From: DATMXP01 sp964460935
GTDB taxonomy: Bacteria; Acidobacteriota; Terriglobia; Terriglobales; Acidobacteriaceae
Assembly: GCA_964460935.1 (NCBI GenBank)
Contig: CAYWSM010000077.1
Coordinates: 1-9,723, forward strand
Direction of reading: 5' to 3'
DNA length: 9,723 nt
Part shown: positions 6,316 through 9,723 of the stretch, piece after piece
Numbering within the stretch: position 1 is the first letter of the stretch
How the letters are laid out: the number at the start of each line of letters is the position of its first letter
Made by a program: the position numbers and the translations under genes
The notes under the pieces: generated by a model
Told to the model about the DNA's origin: nothing
The model's input: only the letters and a program-made list of their open reading frames with translations
Database searches by the model: none

Positions 6316-6694
6316 GGTCCTTGTCGATACCAATGTCGTAATTGCATTGTTCGCTGGCGATCCGAATGCCACGGCTTACTTGGACAAGTGCTCTGAACTT
6401 TTCTTGTGTGTACCTGTGCTGGGAGAATTATGGTACGGAGCACTTGCATCTGCACGTGTAAAGGAAAATCTCCATCGGCTCCAACGTTTCGCCACAACTC
6501 TCATGATTCTGCCGTGTGATGCAGGGACTACCGCTCATTTCGGAGAAATAAAGTTTGGGTTATGCAGGAAGGGACGCCCGATTCCAGACAATGACATATG
6601 GGTTGCAGCAATTGCACAACAGCACGGACTAAGAGTCATCTCGCGCGACTCGCACTTCGGTGAGATCGACAATTTGGACGTGGATATCCTCTGA
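6305..6694 (+). CDS. PIN-domain ribonuclease, VapC-type toxin
   Basis: Small metal-dependent endoribonuclease; VapC relatives cut initiator tRNA, other tRNAs or 23S rRNA and stop translation. The ATG at 6305 gives 129 residues and starts directly at the fold; a TTG at 6296 would add three. All four acidic positions are visible: D8 (VLVDTN), E41 (LGELWYGAL), D97 (PDNDIWVAA) and D115 (ISRDSHF), so the enzyme should be active. Length is normal for VapC. It begins 11 bp inside the preceding gene, in a different frame, so its translation is probably coupled to that of its antitoxin. No classical short VapB (AbrB, RHH or Phd type) is present. The cellular target cannot be told from sequence. Confidence 0.87.
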   Translation: MSGRVLVDTNVVIALFAGDPNATAYLDKCSELFLCVPVLGELWYGALASARVKENLHRLQRFATTLMILPCDAGTTAHFGEIKFGLCRKGRPIPDNDIWVAAIAQQHGLRVISRDSHFGEIDNLDVDIL

Positions 6695-6712
6695 ATCTCA
6701 TGCACAAAAATA

Positions 6713-6739
6713 GGAGAACCTTCCGATCCTCGGTTCTCC
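6713..6739. terminator. Hairpin after the PIN gene, possible weak terminator
   Basis: GGAGAACC (6713-6720) and GGTTCTCC (6732-6739) form a perfect 8-bp stem around an 11-base loop, 18 bases after the PIN stop and 25 before the helicase start. No T run follows, so factor-independent termination would be poor. It could equally be an mRNA-stabilising hairpin or a binding site. Confidence 0.35.
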
Positions 6740-6746
6740 CAACAGC

Positions 6747-6755
6747 TATTATAAA
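6747..6755 (+). promoter_or_regulatory. Possible -10 element for the helicase gene
   Basis: TATTAT (6747-6752), overlapping TATAAA (6750-6755), lies just before the TTG start at 6765. No -35 is recognisable 16-18 bp upstream. If used, the transcript would start only a few bases before the coding sequence, consistent with the lack of a ribosome binding site. Confidence 0.25.
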
Positions 6756-6764
6756 GATTCACCC

Positions 6765-8783
6765 TTGGCTGCCCCGTCCCAAAACGCCACGTTCACGCTG
6801 CACGGATTTTTTGGTCCGGGCGGACTGCTGTCGCGCGTGCATCCGGCGTACGAATACCGGCGCGGACAGCTCGAAATGGCAAAGGCCGTCGAAGCGGCGA
6901 TCGAAGAGAAGCGGCACTTGATCGTCGAGGCCGGAACCGGAACCGGCAAGACGATGGCGTATCTGGTCCCGGCGCTGCGGTCGGGCAAGCGCGTCATCAT
7001 TTCGACTGGCACCAAGAACCTGCAGGAGCAACTCTTCTATAAGGACGTGCCCTTCCTGAAGCAGCACTTCGGCGAGATGAAGGTCTGCTACATGAAGGGC
7101 CGGAATAACTATCTCTGCCGCAAAAAGCTGTATGAGCTGGCCGACCAGCCGATCCTCAGCGGATTGGAGGAGATCGATCAGTTCCGCGCGATCGTCGATT
7201 GGGACAAGACGACTGACACAGGCGACCGCGCGGAGTTAGCAGTACTGCCCGAATCGAGTGAGGTGTGGCACAAGCTGGATGCGCGCGCCGATACCTGTCT
7301 GGGCCAGAAGTGCAAGGAATTCGAGCGCTGCTTCATCACCGAGATGCGGCGGCGGGCGCTGGAAAGCGACATCATTATCGTTAATCACCATCTGTTCTTC
7401 GCCGATCTGGCGATCAAGATGGCGGCCGACGAAGCGCCCGACGTTGGCGTACTTCCTGAAGCGGCAGCGGTGATCTTCGATGAGGCGCACGAGCTGGAAG
7501 AGGTGGCGTCGAGCTACTTCGGTGTGGGCGTCAGCACCGCACGGATCGAAGAAGTGGCTCGCGATGTAGAGAACTCGGTGGTGAATGCGAAGTCGATGTC
7601 GGCGTCGATGACGCAGGCGCTGAAGTCGGTGCGCGAGCGGTCGAGCTTCTTCTTCTCATTGCTGCCAGAGCAGGACAACCGGTTCGCGTTCGATGGGCGC
7701 CGGGAATTCCTGGAGACGCACGGCGACGAGTATCTCGGGCTGATGAACTCGCTCGGACGGCTGGCGACAGATATTGATGCTCTGAAGCCACAGCCGGAAG
7801 AAGCGCCGGCGCTGATCCGGCGGGTGAACGAAGTTCGGGTGCAGTTGTCGTTCATCATGGAGACCGAGGACCGGAACACAGTGTTCTGGATTGAGAGGCG
7901 AGGCGGGAGTCGCGGCGGAGCTACGCTCCGCTCGAACGGGCGGGGCGCCCGTTCCCACACCTCTTCTGCCCAGATGGGACGGAATCATGTGTTCCTGCAG
8001 GCGACGCCGATTGATGTTTCGGGAATCCTGAGGCAGGTATTGTTTGACCGGCTCGACACAACGGTTCTGACTTCGGCGACGCTGGCGGTTGGCGGCGGAT
8101 TTGAGTATCTGCGGCGGCGGTTGGGCATGGACAATGCGCGCGAGCTGATCGTGCAGTCGCACTTCGACTACGAGTCGCAGGCGCTGCTGTACATCCCACC
8201 AGATCTGCCGGAGCCGAACTCGCCGCAGTTTCAGGCGAAGGCAGCGGACCGGATTCGGCGTCTGCTGGAGATCTCGCAGGGCCGGGCGTTCGTGCTGTTC
8301 ACCAGCTACGCACAGATGCGAGATGTGCACGATCGGCTGCTGGGTGAGTTGGAGCATCCGTGCCTGCTGCAAGGTACTGCACCGAAGACCGCGCTGCTGG
8401 AGGAGTTTCGTTGTACGCCGAATGCGGTGCTGTTCGCGACGTCTTCGTTCTGGCAGGGCGTCGATGTACAGGGTGAGCAGTTGAGTTGCGTGATCATCGA
8501 CCGCCTGCCGTTCGCGGTGCCGAGCGATCCGGTGGTTAAAGCCCGAGTGGAGGCCATCAACAACGACGGCGGCAACGCCTTCTACGACTACCAGGTTCCG
8601 GCGGCGGTGATCACCTTGAAGCAAGGCTTCGGGCGGCTGATTCGGTCGTTGAACGATCGTGGCGTGCTGGCGCTGCTGGATAACCGCATCCTGAAGAAGC
8701 CGTATGGTCGGGTGTTCCTGTCCAGTTTGCCTCCGTACAAGCGGACAACGACGATCAATGACGTAGAAGCGTTCTTCTCCTAA
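6765..8783 (+). CDS. ATP-dependent DNA helicase, DinG/YoaA (XPD-like) family
   Basis: 5'-3' superfamily 2 helicase with an iron-sulfur cluster, acting on damaged or structured DNA (R-loops, forks). 672 residues. The TTG at 6765 is chosen because conserved sequence (FFGPGGLLSRVHPAYEYRRGQ) begins at residue 15, no ATG or GTG lies upstream in frame, and the frame closes at 6711. Motifs: Walker A AGTGTGKT (56-63); four cluster cysteines C118, C178, C183, C189; DEAH (239-242); TSATL (436-440); FVLFTSY (509-515); SSFWQGVDVQGEQL (560-573); QGFGRLIRS (620-628). All are intact. Residues 380-406 look foreign: a Gly/Arg/Ser-rich run between WIERR and HVFLQATPIDVSG, a junction that is short in relatives I recall. 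The DNA there is made of two palindromes. The gene is on the same strand as the PIN module but separated by a hairpin. Confidence 0.92.
   Translation: MAAPSQNATFTLHGFFGPGGLLSRVHPAYEYRRGQLEMAKAVEAAIEEKRHLIVEAGTGTGKTMAYLVPALRSGKRVIISTGTKNLQEQLFYKDVPFLKQHFGEMKVCYMKGRNNYLCRKKLYELADQPILSGLEEIDQFRAIVDWDKTTDTGDRAELAVLPESSEVWHKLDARADTCLGQKCKEFERCFITEMRRRALESDIIIVNHHLFFADLAIKMAADEAPDVGVLPEAAAVIFDEAHELEEVASSYFGVGVSTARIEEVARDVENSVVNAKSMSASMTQALKSVRERSSFFFSLLPEQDNRFAFDGRREFLETHGDEYLGLMNSLGRLATDIDALKPQPEEAPALIRRVNEVRVQLSFIMETEDRNTVFWIERRGGSRGGATLRSNGRGARSHTSSAQMGRNHVFLQATPIDVSGILRQVLFDRLDTTVLTSATLAVGGGFEYLRRRLGMDNARELIVQSHFDYESQALLYIPPDLPEPNSPQFQAKAADRIRRLLEISQGRAFVLFTSYAQMRDVHDRLLGELEHPCLLQGTAPKTALLEEFRCTPNAVLFATSSFWQGVDVQGEQLSCVIIDRLPFAVPSDPVVKARVEAINNDGGNAFYDYQVPAAVITLKQGFGRLIRSLNDRGVLALLDNRILKKPYGRVFLSSLPPYKRTTTINDVEAFFS
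7902..7982. repeat. In-frame palindromic insertion in the helicase gene
   Basis: About 81 bp (27 codons, boundaries approximate) between two conserved helicase segments. It contains two perfect hairpins: GCGGAGC-TAC-GCTCCGC (7915-7931) and GAACGGGCG-GGG-CGCCCGTTC (7934-7954). It is translated as a Gly/Ser/Arg-rich run without a stop codon, and the flanking helicase motifs stay in frame. The hairpin-rich content and odd composition point to insertion of a small repetitive element. Confidence 0.65.
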
Positions 8784-8787
8784 AAGC

Positions 8788-8818
8788 AGGGTTAGGAGCT
8801 AGGGGTTGGGGGTTAGGA
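8788..8818 (+). other. G-rich TTAGG-like tract between convergent genes
   Basis: Runs of G (GGG, GG, GGGG, GGGGG, GG) separated by TTA, AGCTA, TT and TTA directly follow the helicase stop. The tract could form a G-quadruplex on the + strand or in the helicase mRNA. It lies between the helicase and the convergent XRE gene, where no ordinary terminator is visible. The rest of the gap up to 8873 shows nothing recognisable. Confidence 0.4.
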
Positions 8819-8873
8819 AAATCTGTCTGCCACACGCTGAGAACCGCAATAAGGTACAGCCTAACTGAAGGAA

Positions 8874-9209
8874 TCAATCTGCCGTGGCGGAATGAGAGAC
8901 CTTCTGTTTCTTGCGAGCGCTTTTGGGCGGTTTCGGCCGAAGGATCAAGCGTAACTCCAAGTCCATTGCGTCGGCGTATCGCATTAGAGTCTTGATGTTG
9001 GCGCGTTCCGGCGAATGCTCGGTCCGGCTGAGTTGAGGAGCACTCGTTCCCATTCGGGATGCAATTTGTTCCTGAGACAGCCCGCGGCGCCGTCGTTCGT
9101 TGGCGAGAGCTATGCCTATCTCGAGCGCCTTGAGTTCCTGCTCGAAAATAGAACGAAATTCTTCGTTCTTGAGCTGCGTTTTCAGGTAGTCATCCCAACC
9201 AGCTTTCAT
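8874..9209 (-). CDS. XRE-family helix-turn-helix antitoxin (HigA-type)
   Basis: 111-residue DNA-binding antitoxin that should neutralise the preceding toxin and repress their shared promoter. Residues 34-90 form a Cro/C1-type domain: ALANERRRRGLSQEQIASRMG, then TSAPQLSRTEHSPER as the recognition helix and turn, then NIKTLMRYADAMDLELRLIL. The N-terminal 30 residues (MKAGWDDYLKTQLKNEEF) are a helix typical of antitoxins paired with phage Gp49-like toxins. The C-terminus is a basic, lysine-rich tail (93-105). The ATG overlaps the toxin stop by four bases (ATGA on the minus strand), so the two are translationally coupled. Toxin-first order is characteristic of HigBA. The exact antitoxin subfamily is uncertain. 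Confidence 0.9.
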   Translation of the reverse strand: MKAGWDDYLKTQLKNEEFRSIFEQELKALEIGIALANERRRRGLSQEQIASRMGTSAPQLSRTEHSPERANIKTLMRYADAMDLELRLILRPKPPKSARKKQKVSHSATAD

Positions 9210-9580
9210 TTGTCACCCCGCTTTGCTGTGCGATGAAAGTGAGCTTCCATGCGTAGCATCCCGACCTGCTTATCGCGATCAGGAATCTGCGCCGTATTCT
9301 TCACGAACCCATGTAGAAGGACCGCAACGCGCCGATTGTCGAAGCAGTACAGAATGCGATAACGAGACTTGCCGATGCGCATTCGCAGTTCTCGCAACCT
9401 GCCTTCGATTTGACTACTGTAGGGGAAATCCAACGTTGGGCCGTACTCGGCAAGTTTCTCGACCAACGCGGCCACCTTCGCTCGCACTTCTATGGACAAT
9501 GAATCCAACCATTTGGCCACTGGCAATGACCCATCGCTTTCGCGAAAAAATTCCAAGGGCCAACGCTTGGGATCTGTCAT
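9206..9580 (-). CDS. RelE/HigB-type toxin, phage Gp49-like family
   Basis: 124-residue toxin of the RelE fold; relatives cut mRNA on the ribosome. Family pattern: N-terminal FFRESDGSLPVAKWLDSL, a helical pair (EVRAKVAALVEKLAEYG), then the core strands LRELRMRIGKSRYRILYCF (62-80) and VAVLLHGFVKNTAQIP (85-100). Basic residues R63, R66, R68, R73 and K94 lie where the active site of the family is expected. The ATG at 9580 has no ribosome binding site; a GATAAT just upstream would start transcription on the ATG, so a leaderless message is possible. It is first in a two-gene operon with the XRE gene. Alternative: a relative of host-inhibition toxins with a different target. Confidence 0.88.
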   Translation of the reverse strand: MTDPKRWPLEFFRESDGSLPVAKWLDSLSIEVRAKVAALVEKLAEYGPTLDFPYSSQIEGRLRELRMRIGKSRYRILYCFDNRRVAVLLHGFVKNTAQIPDRDKQVGMLRMEAHFHRTAKRGDK

Positions 9581-9591
9581 TTGCAGATTAT

Positions 9592-9609
9592 CTTATCAAA
9601 TTTGATAAG
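9592..9609. promoter_or_regulatory. 18-bp perfect palindrome, likely HigBA operator
   Basis: CTTATCAAATTTGATAAG is a perfect palindrome 11 bases before the toxin ATG. It lies immediately upstream of GATAAT (minus strand, 9592-9587), which resembles a -10 box; no good -35 is seen at normal spacing. Position and symmetry fit a dimeric XRE antitoxin repressing its own operon. Confidence 0.65.
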
Positions 9610-9655
9610 TTATGACAGCTTAATGCTAGTGTCTGCGACGGCTTGTCAAATCCGC

Positions 9656-9661
9656 TACAAT
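9656..9661 (+). promoter_or_regulatory. Possible rightward -10 box, for a gene beyond the window
   Basis: TACAAT (5 of 6 consensus bases) lies on the + strand. The matching -35 position (CTGCGA, 9633-9638) is poor. Transcription would begin near 9668 and run off the end of the window. The presumed leader contains an interrupted stem (9683-9708: GGAA with TTCC, CCGC with GCGG), and no coding start is evident before 9723. Confidence 0.3.
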
Positions 9662-9723
9662 AGAGCTTTGGCAACCATCGTCGGAACCCGCCTGGTATGC
9701 GGTTTTCCTGAATAAACTAGAAA

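Noticed and set aside
7656..8624. 322-codon open frame on the minus strand opposite the helicase gene
   Set aside because: The translation is Arg/Gln/His-rich and low in complexity, as expected of an antisense shadow; the helicase motifs fix the true strand.
9602..9630. TTGATA plus downstream GCTAGT as a rightward promoter
   Set aside because: The -10 is too poor, and the TTGATA is simply half of the HigBA palindrome; the TACAAT at 9656 is a better candidate.

Overview
The window reads as a chromosomal segment of a Gram-negative, GC-rich bacterium, most likely an acidobacterium (Terriglobia/Koribacter-like). That placement is an inference. It rests on the outer-membrane TonB receptor, the GC-rich codon use, several protein flavours (a Der with a charged insertion, a DinG-type helicase opening with FFGPGGLL), and the many short palindromic repeats. 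No ribosomal RNA, tRNA, CRISPR array, IS element or phage gene was seen.

Layout from left to right. (1) 1-1737 (+): 3' part of a BtuB-like TonB-dependent receptor, followed by a hairpin terminator. (2) 1738-2156: an AT-richer non-coding gap holding two copies of a 27-28 nt palindromic repeat and a 10-bp tandem duplication. (3) 2157-4243 (+): a two-gene operon with a 4-bp overlap, a membrane-anchored cardiolipin synthase-like PLD protein and an endonuclease/exonuclease/phosphatase (EEP) protein. (4) 4292-5755 (-): der (engA), the double-GTPase ribosome assembly factor, convergent with the EEP gene. (5) 5827-6694 (+): a lower-GC two-gene module, divergent from der. It holds an uncharacterised winged-helix-like protein overlapping a PIN-domain (VapC-type) ribonuclease, behind a strong promoter embedded in an inverted repeat. 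This looks like a toxin-antitoxin module with an unusual, large antitoxin. (6) 6765-8783 (+): a DinG/YoaA-type iron-sulfur DNA helicase starting with TTG. (7) 8874-9580 (-): a HigBA-type module (RelE-fold toxin first, XRE antitoxin second, 4-bp overlap) behind an 18-bp perfect palindrome. (8) 9581-9723: regulatory DNA, with a possible rightward promoter leading out of the window.

Two themes stand out. First, two unrelated type II toxin-antitoxin modules flank the helicase gene, and the PIN module has a non-standard antitoxin whose operator also reaches towards the essential der gene. Second, short palindromic elements have apparently entered protein-coding sequence in frame in three neighbouring genes: the interdomain linker of Der, a roughly 27-residue insertion in the helicase, and the C-terminal tail of the EEP protein. 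This is reminiscent of the Rickettsia palindromic elements.
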